Assembly (NCBI RefSeq): GCF_003945595.2
Contig: NW_024104673.1
Span: 62,001 to 126,000 of the forward strand
Source of the DNA: Pipra filicauda
Lineage: Eukaryota; Chordata; Aves; Passeriformes; Pipridae
Length of the DNA stretch: 64,000 bases
Direction of reading: 5' to 3'
Part shown: positions 36,656-51,400 of the stretch, piece after piece
Numbering within the stretch: position 1 is the stretch's first letter
Layout: the number at the start of each line of letters is the position of its first letter
The notes under the pieces: model-generated
Databases searched by the model: none
Told to the model about the DNA's origin: nothing
The model's input: only the letters and a program-made list of their open reading frames with translations
Made by a program: the position numbers and the translations under genes

Positions 36656-37559
36656 GTGAGGCGGGGGGCGCTGGCCGGGCTGGGGAGGGGGGGAAGGTGC
36701 GGGGCGAGGGCAGCGCTGCGCTTTGACTCCCGCTTTGACGCGGCGTTGCATCAGTGCCGGCCCGGCTGAGCCGAGCGGGGAAGGAAGGGCTCAGGCCGCT
36801 CCTGGGCTGGGGGGGCCGAGCCTAGCCCGGCTCAGCGGAGCGGAGAAGGCAGGCGAAAGGCTTCGGGAGAGGATGGCGAGGATCACATGATGCGGATATT
36901 ACAGGGTCAGAGCAGCGGGGCCGGAGCGAGCGGCGCTTTCCCGGCAGCCGCGCTACGAGGATGACTCGGAGTTTTTTTTCTTTATGCCCCTGCGGGGTTC
37001 AGATTTAGGGAGGAGGAGGGGGGGGTGCCCCCAGGGTGAGGAGGGGGCTGCAGTAAGCGCTGCGGAGTAGGATAAAAAGGCAGGAGTGCAGCGCGTGGCC
37101 TGTGCTTGGAGAGCGTGGATGGATGGAGCAGCTTTGCTCCCCCCTCCCACCCCGGGAGAACCGGGTTTTGGGGGCGCTCTGAGGGGTTGTCAGGGGTCTC
37201 CTCTGGCGCAGCCCCATCCTCAGCCGGGCTCTTGGCCTGCGAGCACCACCAGCACCGCACATGGCCCAGCTGGGAGCTGACAGCCCTGTGCACCCCCCGT
37301 GAAACGTGGGGAGGGGGCAGGAGGGGCTGCACCCCTTCCCCGGATCGGGATTGGGGGGTGAGGGGAGGGAAGGATGCAGAGGAAGGGTGGAGGGGAGATG
37401 CAGGGGGGGATGAGGGTGTCACCCCCCCCGTATGGATGTCGAAGATGATGGAGGGCAGGGTGGGAGGGGTAAGGGCACGGTGGGGGTCTCATGCACGGTG
37501 GGAGAAGAGAGAAATCCATGCTGTGCGGGACTGGGGGGGGCAGGATTGCGGGCCAGGAC

Positions 37560-37735
37560 AGAGGGTTAGGAGCAGGATGAGAGTCCCATGGAAGTCAGGA
37601 TTAGGGGGGGCACGACGGAGCCCCCTGCGAGGGAGGGTAGGGCAGGATGGGGGTCCCATGGAAGTCAGGATTTGGGGGGGGGAGGCATGACAGAACCCCC
37701 TGCCGAGGGACGGTGGGGCAGGATGGGGGTCCTAA
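37560..37735. repeat. Imperfect 65-75-bp repeat near RHOBTB2 promoter
   Basis: The block CATGGAAGTCAGGATT, a G run, GGAGCCCCCTGC or CAGAACCCCCTGC, then GGGCAGGATGGGGGTC occurs at least twice, with partial copies. It lies just upstream of the CCAAT and GC boxes. Confidence 0.8.
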
Positions 37736-37769
37736 GCGCGGCAGGACGCGCCCTCACCCCCCGGGACAC

Positions 37770-37830
37770 CCCCCCAATGTCTCTCTCAGCCAATGGGCGG
37801 TGTCGGGGGGGGGGTCTGGGGCGGGGCTCC
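37770..37830 (+). promoter_or_regulatory. RHOBTB2 CpG-island core promoter: CCAAT and GC boxes
   Basis: AGCCAATGGGCGG contains a CCAAT box at 37790-37794, an NF-Y type site. A second CCAAT lies at 37774-37778, and GGGGCGGGGC, an Sp1/KLF type site, at 37818-37827. No TATA box is seen. The sites sit just upstream of the exon that ends at 38138 and on its strand, within a CpG-rich block of about 36.5-38.9 kb. Confidence 0.6.
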
Positions 37831-37849
37831 GGCGCGGCCGCTTGTTTTT

Positions 37850-38138
37850 TGTGAATGAAAGGCGGGGCGGCCGCGACTGCAGCGCGCAGGGCAGCGCGCA
37901 GCGCTCCGCGCAGCAGGGCCGGGATCCGCGCAGGGGGGATCCGCGCAGCGCAGCGGGCCGCGGATGCGGAGATCGGGGCGGCCCAGCCGCCGCCATGGGC
38001 CCCCGCGCCCCCGGCCCTGAGCCGCGCAGCGCGGCCCCGAGCCGTGCCCAGCCGAGCCGCGCAACCTGCGCCATGGCCGTGTCCGGAGGGGCGAGCCCGG
38101 CCCCGGCCCCTGGGAGCCGCCGCTTCGTCTGTGTTGGT
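37850..38138 (+). other. RHOBTB2: CpG-island first exon of RHOBTB2 (leader or alternative start)
   Basis: This very GC-rich exon candidate follows a CCAAT box and GC boxes and ends in a near-perfect donor, GTTGGT|gtaagt, at 38138/38139. Spliced to 41119 it has the same phase as the 36655 donor. The frame from ATG 37855 is therefore open through the junction into the RHOBTB2 start, as 94 Ala/Arg/Pro-rich codons plus a split one, but that ATG has poor context. A second ATG at 37995 in an ideal GCCGCCATGG context is in another frame and would give an overlapping upstream ORF (listed separately). I read it mainly as a 5' untranslated exon. Confidence 0.6.
37995..38138 (+). other. Upstream ORF in RHOBTB2 leader (first-exon part)
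   Basis: ATG 37995 sits in GCCGCCATGG, a consensus Kozak context. It gives 48 codons before the donor at 38138. After splicing to 41119 it reads six more codons and stops at TGA 41137-41139, overlapping the main ATG at 41129 out of frame. If the transcript starts upstream of 37995, this 54-codon ORF should restrain translation of the main frame. An internal ATG at 38073 is in the same frame. Confidence 0.5.
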
Positions 38139-41118
38139 GTAAGTACCGGGGGGGAGGAAAAACCACCCCAAGCGCTTCCGCCCCGCGTCCCCCGCTCCGC
38201 CTCCGCGCATCCTGCCCGGCCCGGCCCGGTGCGGGCGCGGGGGGCAGCGAGGGCCCGGCCTCTTCGCCCTGCACCCGCCGCCGCCTGGCAGTGCCTCGCA
38301 CCCGGTCCGGGCTCTCCGTGCACCCCCGAGACCCTTTGAGATGCCCCGCATTCGCTCCCGGTGCTTCCCGTCCCCCTTGCGATGCCCCGCTCCCGTTCCC
38401 GATGCTCTCCAGCCCCCTTGCAATGCCCCGCACCCCCGATCCGGGTGCTCCGAGCACCCCTGAGCCCCCTCGCAATGCCCCGCACCCCCGGCCTGGCTCT
38501 TCCCCAGCCCCCTTGCAATGCCCCACACCCGCGATCCGGCCGCTCCCCCGGCCCTTTCCAAAGCCCCGCACCCCGTTCCCGGTTCTCCCCGACCCCTTTG
38601 CAATGTCCCGCACCCCTTCCCGCTGCTCCCCGGCCCCTTCCACGGCCCCGCTCCCCCACTCCCGGTGCCCCCCGCCCGCCGCATCCCCCGGCCCCGGCCG
38701 TGCTGCAGCCCCGCTCGGGGCCCCGCTCCCGCACCGCCTCCCGCACCGCCTCCCGCCGCGGCCTCCACAGCCCCGGCTGCCTCCGGGCCCCGTTTCTCCC
38801 GCACCCCGCGGCTGCCGGGGGGTTCACGGGAGGTGCCGCGTTGTTTTTGAGCGTCGCTGCCGTTTTGGGGCAGTTCCCCCCCGCCCCGTTTGGGGGGTTC
38901 TCCTGCCCTGGCGAGGTGCGGGATGGAGGATTTTTAGCCGGGGAGTTGCTAAGCGACGGCTCCCGGGGTGATGGTGCAGTTGCCTTGGCAACCACAGGCT
39001 GGGAGCCTGGAAGGAGCAGTTTTGGGGTTCTCCTTGGGGGAGGGTGGGTGTGAATGGGGTGTCTGTGGTTTGGGGGGGGGGCTGCGGTGGGCAGGGAGAG
39101 CAGGGCTGGGGGGCTGCTGGCCAGAGCAGCCCTGCTCCCCAGGGAAGAGCTTTTCCTTCAGGGCAAACTCCGATGTCTTGGCATGTCAGGTTATTTCTTG
39201 CTTTCCGGTGGGTTTTGGAGCCGTCCTTGGAAGAGAGGGGATGGTGGGGAAGGTGGGGAGGGGGATACAGCTGAAATTGCCCCTGTGAAAGCCTCAGCCC
39301 CTCCTGGGGTGGTTTGGTGGGTGGGGGGCTGTGAGCCCTCCCCGTGGGGCCCACAGGGCACCCCACTGTGTTTGTGCTTTCCTGAGAACCCACATTTTGT
39401 GCCCTTTGCTGTCCCACCATCCCCCTCCTCATCTCAGGCACTGATCCCATCAGGATTTAGCCCCTAATTCCCGTGGGGCACCAGACTTTCCCAGCAGGCT
39501 CCCAAGTCCCCTGTGCTCGGCTGAGGGGGGGGGCCAAGCTCCCCATCCGAACTGCCAACCGCGGCTGTCATTCCATGTGCCTTCCCCCACCATCCAAATG
39601 AGCTCAGCCGACTTGGGAGCACGGCTGGGCCTAAAAATAACCACGGTGAAGCTCCCTGAGCACTGACAACCCCCCCACACCCTGGAGATCTCCTGGATCT
39701 CCTGGTCCTGCAGAGCAAAGCTGATCCCCGGGAGCAGCAGTGGAGGGCGATGTGTGAGATGGAAACGGATTTTGAGGGGCTGCCAGGGAAGGGGACCACC
39801 TGCCCTGGTTCCTTTCCGCATGCAGAGCCCAAGGAGGCTGCTGTTTCTGGTTTTCAGCGCCCTCCGGGATGCATTCCCTGCATCCCAGAGGATGGAGGGG
39901 GACGTGGAATGCAGTGACAACTAGTCAGAGAAGTTTTGCCCGGGGACCAGCGCCCGGTGTCGAAGCGCTGGCACCCAAAGCAACCTGGATTTGTGCCACC
40001 TGCCTTTGCCTGCACCTGCCCACGGGGCTCGTGGCTCAATCCCGCGCGGTGCCGAGCCCTCTCCCGTGCCGCTGGTGCGTCCAGGTGTGCCCGGGAGGGA
40101 GGGAGGAGGAGCACGGAGGGAGGTGCTAACATTGGGAAGTCCTTGCCGGGCTGGGGAGCTGCGGCCCTGGTCCCGCGTGCAGGGCTCGGTTGCCACGGTT
40201 ACCGGGTATTTTCGCTCACTGCGCTGGTGGTTTATTATAGAAGCTCAGGAGGCTGGTGCCAGGAGGGAGCGACAAGGGGGAAGAGATCTGCAGCTTTGGG
40301 AAGTTCAGAGCGATTGGGATGCGGGGCTTTTTTAGTCCGTCTCCCCCTTCCCTCGACCTCCTCGCCGCTTTTCCCTCCTGGAAATCTTGTCAAACCCTGC
40401 TGTGATGAGTTAATCCTGCCTGGTTTGGACTCTGAGGTGTGGTCAGGCAAAGGATGGTACACCTGGGTACACCTGGGTGCTTCACACCATCCTCACAGCA
40501 CCCGTGGCACCATCCTCCCTCTCGGGGAGTGTTGGGGCCACACTTGCTCCTGGAAGCCCTCCCAGTCCCGGTGGCTGCTGAGCCTCTGGGAAACAGGAGA
40601 AGTTTCTTCTCTGCTGTTCTTAGCTGGGAGCAAATATCTGCTCTGGGAATGGGGTGGGGAAAGAGGGGCAGGTCATTGTGCTCCCCCGAGACTGGCAGGG
40701 GAGAGACTGGCAGTGCCCGCGCGTGCACTCGCTCGGGCAGATCTGGAAGCTTCGCCTGCGAACGCTGGAGAAGGAGAAAAGGAAAAGGAGGGAGGGAGTT
40801 AAAAAAAAAAAAAAGAAGGCTCATCTCACATGAACAAGCATGAGCCGGAGAGCAGGAGGGAGGAGGGCGGAATGAAGCGCAGGGCATGTGTCTGACGGCA
40901 CAGCAACGCACGCTGCCACGAGAACATGAAATTTTAAAGGGGACTGGCGGGGAGCGTGAGCCAGGGAGGGCTGGGCAGCTGCTGCAGAGCTTCTCTGGGC
41001 TGCGAGGGAGCGAGAGCATCCCTCTGTCCCCCTCTGGCATCCTGACCCGTCTGCAGACAGCCCTCCCGGCTTGGCCTGGGTGTATCCGCCAACCCCCCCC
41101 TCCCTGTTCCCCCTGCAG
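38139..41118 (+). other. RHOBTB2: RHOBTB2 first intron, CpG-rich 5' part with diverged repeats
   Basis: The intron runs from the 38138 donor to the ccctgcag acceptor at 41117-41118. The first 700 bases are extremely GC-rich and contain the imperfect repeats listed separately. A poly(A) tract lies at about 40801-40814. No coding exon is recognised within it. Confidence 0.6.
38335..38690. repeat. Diverged GC-rich repeat in RHOBTB2 CpG island
   Basis: About six copies of a 55-65 base unit containing CCCCCTTGCAATGCCCCGCA, with drifted spacers. It sits in the first intron right after the 38138 donor. Confidence 0.8.
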
Positions 41119-44977
<3,859 letters not shown>

Positions 44978-45745
44978 AAGCCCGTCCTTGCCCTGGCTCC
45001 AGCATCCCTGGGAGGAGACGGGGAGGAGGAGGAGGAAGCAGGGGGTGACCTGCCCCAGCGCCAGGCGTGCAGCGGACGCCACGGGCCGAAGCCCCAGAGG
45101 AGATGGTGGCCACAGGGGTCTGTCCCTGTGGTGGGGGGCTCAGGGCCAGCCCCTGGTGCTCCTGCAGCCCTGCTCTCCCCGCGCCACGGTGCCAGCACTG
45201 CAGGACTGGCAGAGCCCGAGCAGCAGGAGAAACTCATGTTTACAGGAGCACGAGGGCTGTGTTGTGGTTTTATTTTGGATTTGATTTTTTTTTTTTGGTA
45301 CGTTTGTTTGTTTGGAACATCAGCAGCATGAGGAAGAAGAAGAAGGAGAAACGCATCCTGCTTCCACTTTGATTTGTAACCAGAAGCTGTGGGATATGGT
45401 TTGTGTGTCTGATGGCACCTGGAGCCACTGTGGGGGTCCTGCCACCCCCTTTGACTCACAGCAGGGTCAGGCACAGTGCAGGGGACCCTGGTCCCCAAAT
45501 GCCTCCAGGCACTGCAGCGTATTCCCCTACCAGTGGGGTCTGTCCCTAATTCAGGGCGTGGAGGGGACCGGAGTCCTCTCCTCCCCATTCTTAACTTTTT
45601 GTTTAAAAAGAAAACTTAAAGCAAAAAAACCCAACCCGATCCCAAACCCACTCCCCCAACCTGCCACACCAGAAACCAACCCCAGGCCCTTGGCTTGGGC
45701 TTTTAGCCTGGAAGGCTCCATTGTAATAAATGGTATTTTCAAAGC
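44978..45745 (+). other. RHOBTB2: RHOBTB2 3' untranslated region with poly(A) signal
   Basis: The stop codon ends at 44977. The first canonical AATAAA is at 45725-45730, followed within 20-35 bases by GT-rich DNA (GTGGTCCCTGTGTGTTTGGG), the expected downstream element. Further AATAAA motifs at 46986-46991 and 47189-47194 could mark longer 3' ends. The region includes a GAA/GAG-rich run near 45330-45350 and a T-run near 45285. Confidence 0.6.
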
Positions 45746-47185
45746 CCAGCGTGGTCCCTGTGTGTTTGGGAGGGAGCGCCTGGACACAGCACGTCCTTGT
45801 GCCCTGCTTGGGGGGACACCATCACCCCCCTTCCAGCGCTCCCGGGGTGGACAGGGACAGGGAAGCACTGCAGGATCCATCCATCCATCCATCAAAACCC
45901 CTTGTACAAGGAGAGGTGGCTTTCCCGTCAGACTAACTCTGCATGTCCCACCTGTGTCCCTGCAGGTCCACAGCCCCAGGGCTCTGCAGGGCTGCCAGGC
46001 AGGCCAGGAAGGACCCAAACCTCTGCTCGCCCTCCCCAGCTGGGATGGGGAAGAGCCCATCCCTGGCAGAGGCTGCAGCCAGAGGGAGCACATAGGGATG
46101 CTCCCGGTGCGTCCCCTCCCACCCTTGCTCCTCTTCCCAGCTGGCCTCACAGAGCACCTTGGAGCCTCTCATTCCTCATGCTCGCCCTCGGCCATGGATG
46201 CAGGAGCGAGGTGGCAGCTCCAGCGAGCTCACCCTGGGTGTTCTCCCCCTCTGCAGCCCCAACGAGCAGGTAGGACCACGAGTTTCTTTCCCTTTCCTCT
46301 GCGGGCGCTCCCCGGTCCCGTGTGCCTCCCCCAGGCCAGGCCCCGAGCCCCCGTGTCCCAGCCCTCCATCCTGCACGTGCCTGGCTCTGCAGGAGCTCCC
46401 TGCCCAGGTTTGCATGCTCGGGAGGCACGAGGGGCTGCCCGGGACAGGACTTTTTGGTCCTGGTAGGGCCCCCCCAGAGCTCCTGCTTTTCGCACCCGCC
46501 CCAGCGCTACCGATAAACCCCAACTGCAGTGCGGGGGCTGGTGGGCAGCCCCAGGGGCTTTTTGGGGGCCAGCAGAGCCCCTCTTCTCACTTAAGCACTG
46601 CATGGATTTGCCACACAGCTACTGCAGCACACAGAGCCCTGGCTGGGTGGAGCCGGAGCAGCTCCGGCCCCGGGTCAGCGTCGCGTGGCCCCCCCTTGGC
46701 CCCGGGGTCCCACCCCCTGCTCGAGGGACAGATTTCACCCTCCTGTTCTTGCAGGGAGCAGAGAGCACAGGACTCATGGTGTAGGGGTTAAGGCAGAGGC
46801 CAGGTTGGCTGCTGAGGGCTTTTTCCCCCGGCAGAAGCATCGCTGGTGGGGACCGTTCCCAGTGGGATGCATGAATTCCATGGGCTGGGTCCTTGGCACC
46901 TCAGGGAGCAGCTGCTGAGCATCTGGTCCAGCTCCTTTGGTGCCCACTGAAACCCTGGCAGAGCACGGGGTGTGTGTGGGGGGGAAATAAAACCAGACAA
47001 GAAATCAGGAGGATTTTTTTTTTTTTTAAAAAAAAGTTAATTCTTCCTTCATAAAGAGAAATGTAAAAACTGGAAAATAAAGCAAACTGGCTGGGCCAGA
47101 GCTCTGTATAAAACACACACAACCATGCATACCAAAATACCAATATTTTTATATTAACTTTTAAGTTAACATATGTAAACAATTG

Positions 47186-47212
47186 CTAAATAAATACATA
47201 AATACACAAGTC
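47186..47212 (-). promoter_or_regulatory. Possible AU-rich element in receptor 3' UTR
   Basis: Read on the minus strand, GTATTTATGTATTTATTTAGC has three ATTTA pentamers, about 1.25 kb after the receptor stop codon. If the 3' UTR reaches this far it could act as an instability element. The same bases give AATAAA (47189-47194) on the plus strand, so the assignment is open. Confidence 0.3.
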
Positions 47213-47577
47213 CTGCTTGCATCCACGTGGTTTGTTCGGTTGTACTGAGTGGGGGAGAAGTGGTGGGAGCAGGAGGGGCAAGTGCTTGGCAGCAAAGGGT
47301 AGCCCTGGGCTGCTCCCACCACACTGGGGAAGGTCCTGGTGGACTGGGCTGTACTGGGGTGGCAGCTCAAGTAATCCAGTAGTTTTTCCAGCAAAGTTGT
47401 CCCTGAGCTATGCGTGAGAGGGAAAGTGTTTGAGAAGCAACCCCTGCAGCTGGGGGAGGGATGGCAGGTGCTTGTGGTCACTCTCAGACCTTCAGTGCAT
47501 TCACCTTTCAACGCTGGCTGGAGACACAGGGACTGCAAAGCCACCCCACAGCCGAGGGAACGGAACTAAACTGTCAT

Positions 47578-48130
47578 CAGCAGGTCCAGGGAGGTGATTT
47601 TCCCCCTCTACTCAGCTCTGGTGAGACCCCACCTGCAGCTCTGGGGCCTCCAACATCGGAAGGACGTGGAGCTGCTGGAGTGAGTCCAGAGGAGGCCACG
47701 GAGATGCTCCGAGGGCTGGAGCCCCTCTGCTCTGGAGCCAGGCTGGGAGAGCTGGGGGGGTTCACCTGGAGAAGAGAAGGATCCAGGGAGACCTGAGAGC
47801 CCCTTCCAGGGCCTGAAGGGGCTCCAGGAGAGCTGGAGAGGGACTTTGGACAAGAGCCTGGAGTGACAGGACATGAGAATGGCTTCAAACTGAAGGAGGG
47901 TCAAATTAGATTGGATATTAGGAAGAACCTTTTTCAAATGAGGACGTGGTTAAACACTGGCACAGGATGCCCAGAAAGGCGGTGGTTGCCCCATCCCTAG
48001 AAACATTCAAGGCCAAGGCTAGACAGGGCTTGGAGCCACCTGATCCAGTGGAATATGTCCCTTCTCGTGGCAGGGGGGTTGGACTAGATGATCCCTGCAC
48101 TGTCCCTTTTCTTAAGCAACCCCAGTGATC
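47578..48130 (+). mobile_element. CR1 LINE fragment between convergent genes
   Basis: Forward CR1 of about 550 bases with the GGTGAGACCCCACCTGCAGC block and the AGGAGGCCACGGAGATGCTC block. The 3' end follows, with CATTCAAGGCCAAGGCTAGA and GATGATCCCTGCA. It may lie in the 3' UTR of the receptor gene in antisense orientation. Confidence 0.9.
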
Positions 48131-48456
48131 ATAGTGCAAATAAATCGTTCCCACTCTCCCCTCAAAGTCCACTTTTCAAGCTGGAACAGCAAGCAGAACC
48201 ACTAATGTAACTTAAAAAAACTTAAAGTAACTTAAAAAAAACAACTTAGCAGCAACTAACCAGTGAATGACCAAGTGAAACCAAGAGAGCACTTGGCATC
48301 TGTAAGGAAGCACCACCATGGAGCCTGCAGCTGCAACAGCTGCAAAAATAGCACCACGAAGTTCGTACTTCACTCCTGGTTCAGCCGAGCTCCACAACGG
48401 CAGAGCTATAAACACCTAAAATTCATATGTCCTGGGAGGTAGTTCACAGCTTCGGG

Positions 48457-51400
48457 TCACGGAACGGAGGCACAGGACCCGCCCTGCTCTTCGGCTCCTT
48501 CGGATTTAAATAATCCCTTCCTGATGATCTCGGAGGAGATGTCGTCTGCGACCCCACGGAGGTCGAGCTGGTCCAGGGTCTCCAGCAGCACGTTCACAGA
48601 GGCTTTGGAACCTTCTCTCTCCAGCCACTTGTTGAGCATTTCATAGAAGGCGTCCTGTGACCGGTCAAAGGGCAGATCGTTCTCCAGCATATTGAGGCTT
48701 CGGCCGAATTTCTTCCAGTAGATGAATTTCATTCCAGCAAAGATGTAAAAAGTGCTTCGCAGCGCTGGAGGGGGAAGGGGAAAGCTCAGAGAACGGGGCA
48801 GAGCATGGGCAGCTGGGTCAGAAATCTCACCCCCTCTGCCCCCCCAGCACATCTGTTGGGCCCCAACACTTACCCTGAATGGGTTCTTTCCCTGTCTGTG
48901 GAACCAGATCCCTCCTGGGTCTCGGCCTGGGAGAAGGGGCAATCGGCAGCATCTCCTGGAATGGCAATGTCTATAGCACCCACCAAGCCCCGGCACAAAC
49001 ACTGTCCCTGAGCCCCCCAGTGCGGGGACTGGAGACCCCTCTCCCTCTCTCCAGGGGCTGTTGGGGCAGGACACCACCCTCCACCCCCAGGACATCATGG
49101 ATTCCTAGCTCTGGGATGGCAGCAGGCCACGAGCAGGGAGAGCTGCCTCATGGTTCCCAGCCAGGGAGAGAAGAGCTGTTTGCTCAGCAGCATTAAACCC
49201 ACAGAGGACTCTGGCAGTCGACTGCAACGAGCAGGATTTGCAGTCCTAAACCCAGAACAAGGACAGAAGACCCCTCTCCACCTCCCTGCAGATACTGTGG
49301 CCCAGCCCTGGACTCCCCCCCCAAGCTGATGAGCCTGGGGAAGGCAGAGGGAAGCATCAGAGCTTGGGCAGAGGTCACTCTGTACCTCCGACTCCTCGGC
49401 CCTGGGGAGCGGCGGATCCCGGGCGCGCTGCTCGTTGAGGTTGTTGTCCTGTGTCCCCACGTTCCCCCTCCCGCACCAGCTCAGCTTTTGCATCAGGTTG
49501 CTTGCATCCTGGGGCAGGAGAGAAGCACAAACCCTGTCGGGTGGTCCCAGCTCCCAGCAGCCCCGCAGGGATGCCGATGGCAGGATCCCCCCTGCCGTGG
49601 GCTCAAGGGCATGGCTCGCTTGCTTATCCCGAGCCTGCAGGAGCTCTGGCACAGCACAGCCCTCCCTTCACCTTGAGGTCTTCACTGGCACTCTGGGTGT
49701 GCCAGCACCTCTGCCAGGGGGAGGGCTCATGGCACTGCAAGGGGGCTGCAAGCACACAGGGCCCCTCCTGTGCTTGGCCCCTCTACTACATCCCTGCAGG
49801 GTGAGACTCACCCCCTGCTCCTCCAGCCTCCCCAGGAGCTGCAGGCCAAGTGGGGAGCAGAGGGCATGGGGGACCTCACCCCAGCCCCACAAACAGAGCC
49901 ACCACCCCGCTGCCATCCCAGCAGCTCACCTTCAAACTGTAGGACGTCAGGTTTCTCCTCTTCCCTGGAAGATGGAAACAGTGCTGTGATCCCTCTTTGC
50001 CCAGGCAGGTCCCTCTTCCCACCCAGCCCACGCCACTGCAGAGCCCCCAGCCCAGGCGAGTGCTCTGGGGGTCCCCTGCACCCAGTGCTCACCTGGGGAA
50101 CAGCAGCAGTACTTACAGATGAGGAGCACAAGCACGAACAGGAACAGGATCACCACCGGGATGATAATCCAGAGGTCTAAAGCACAAAAACCAGGGGTGT
50201 GGGAGCTGTTCCCGCTCCCCTCGGCAGCAGCTCCCACCTCCATCCCTCAGCCCACCTTCCCTCCCCACTCACAGTTGAAGCCGGTGCCCTGGGCAGGACC
50301 ACACTGGAGATCACTGTAAGGAGTGCAGGGAGACAGCACCACCTGGCCCTCGGGACACCTGGGAAGGGGGGAGACAGGGCAGGCTCAGCAGCTGGAGCCG
50401 AGCTGCCGGCACAGACCCCCCCATGACCCCCAACTCACCGGGTCTGGCACTTGTGGCACATCTCGCAGGGGAGCTTCGGGTCGCAGAAGGTGCCCTCCTT
50501 GCAGGCACACTCCGTGTTCCTGGTGGCCTGGCAGGGACTCAGCTCCACCTGATCTGTGGGCGACAGCAGACAGGGCTCTGTGCCTGCTCCTCCCCGACAA
50601 TGACCCCGAGCGCGTCCCAAGCCCCAGGAAGACCAAGTCAGTCCCTGCTGCTGAGGTTTCAGCCTCGCCCTTTCCTGCCCCACTCCTGCCCACACCGAGG
50701 GAAAAGCAGTGCCTGGATCGAGCTCCACCAGCAGCCTCCAGTGCCACCTCATCCTCCTGGTCCTTGTGGAGGTCTCGTATCCAAGCTTGGCACAGGGGAT
50801 GCTGCCCTGGACATAGAGGTAGGTCTGGCACGAGCTGTTACACCAGCTCCAGACCCAGCCTGCTCCCAGCTACCCTCTGGGGACACTGCAGGTGTCCATC
50901 AGCCAGCACTGCCCCGATCCCCACCGGCTCGTACCTTCCCTGCACTTCAGACATTCATGGCAGGAGTGGAAGGCGTTTGGGTAATCCATGAATTCCTCGG
51001 CCTTGCAGGGCAAACACGTGCTGGAGCCATTTTCTTCTTCACAGGACTTTGCAAGGTGGGTGCCTGCGAGAGGAAGGGCAGCTCTGAGCACACAGGACAG
51101 GGAGGACATGTCTGTGCAGAGAGGGGGGTGATTTGCCAGCCAAGAAAGCCAATGGCCTGGATCAAACCCAGTGTGACCAGCAGGAGCAGGGCAGGCAGGG
51201 ATTGTCCCCCTGTGCTGGCACTGCTGGGGCACCTCGAGGGCTGTGCCCAGTTCTGGGCCTCTCATGGTGAGACACTGAGGGGCTGAAGCGTGTCCAGGGA
51301 AGGGGATGGAGCTGGGGAAGGGTCTGGAACAGCAGGAGCAGCTGAGGGAGCTGGGGGGGCTCAGCCTGGAGAAAAGGAGGCTCAGGGGGGACCTTCTGGC

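Larger units (their letters stand above)
45746..48456. other. Convergent RHOBTB2/TNFRSF10B intergenic and 3' UTR region
   Basis: It contains a CR1 on the plus strand (about 47.58-48.13 kb). An AT-rich block at about 46.98-47.21 kb carries AATAAA motifs on the plus strand and, read on the minus strand, several ATTTA pentamers. The receptor's 3' UTR must start at 48456, but I could not find a clear AATAAA for it on the minus strand. Open frames here, including 384 codons at 45312-46466, resemble nothing. Confidence 0.55.

Noticed and set aside
37665..38995. Long minus-strand open frames (up to 413 codons) across the RHOBTB2 CpG island
   Set aside because: Gly/Ala/Arg-rich antisense frames are expected where CpG-rich DNA lacks stop codons, and they are antisense to a clear promoter and exon.
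45312..46466. 384-codon frame downstream of RHOBTB2
   Set aside because: It starts in the RHOBTB2 3' UTR, crosses its poly(A) signal and has no recognisable domain.
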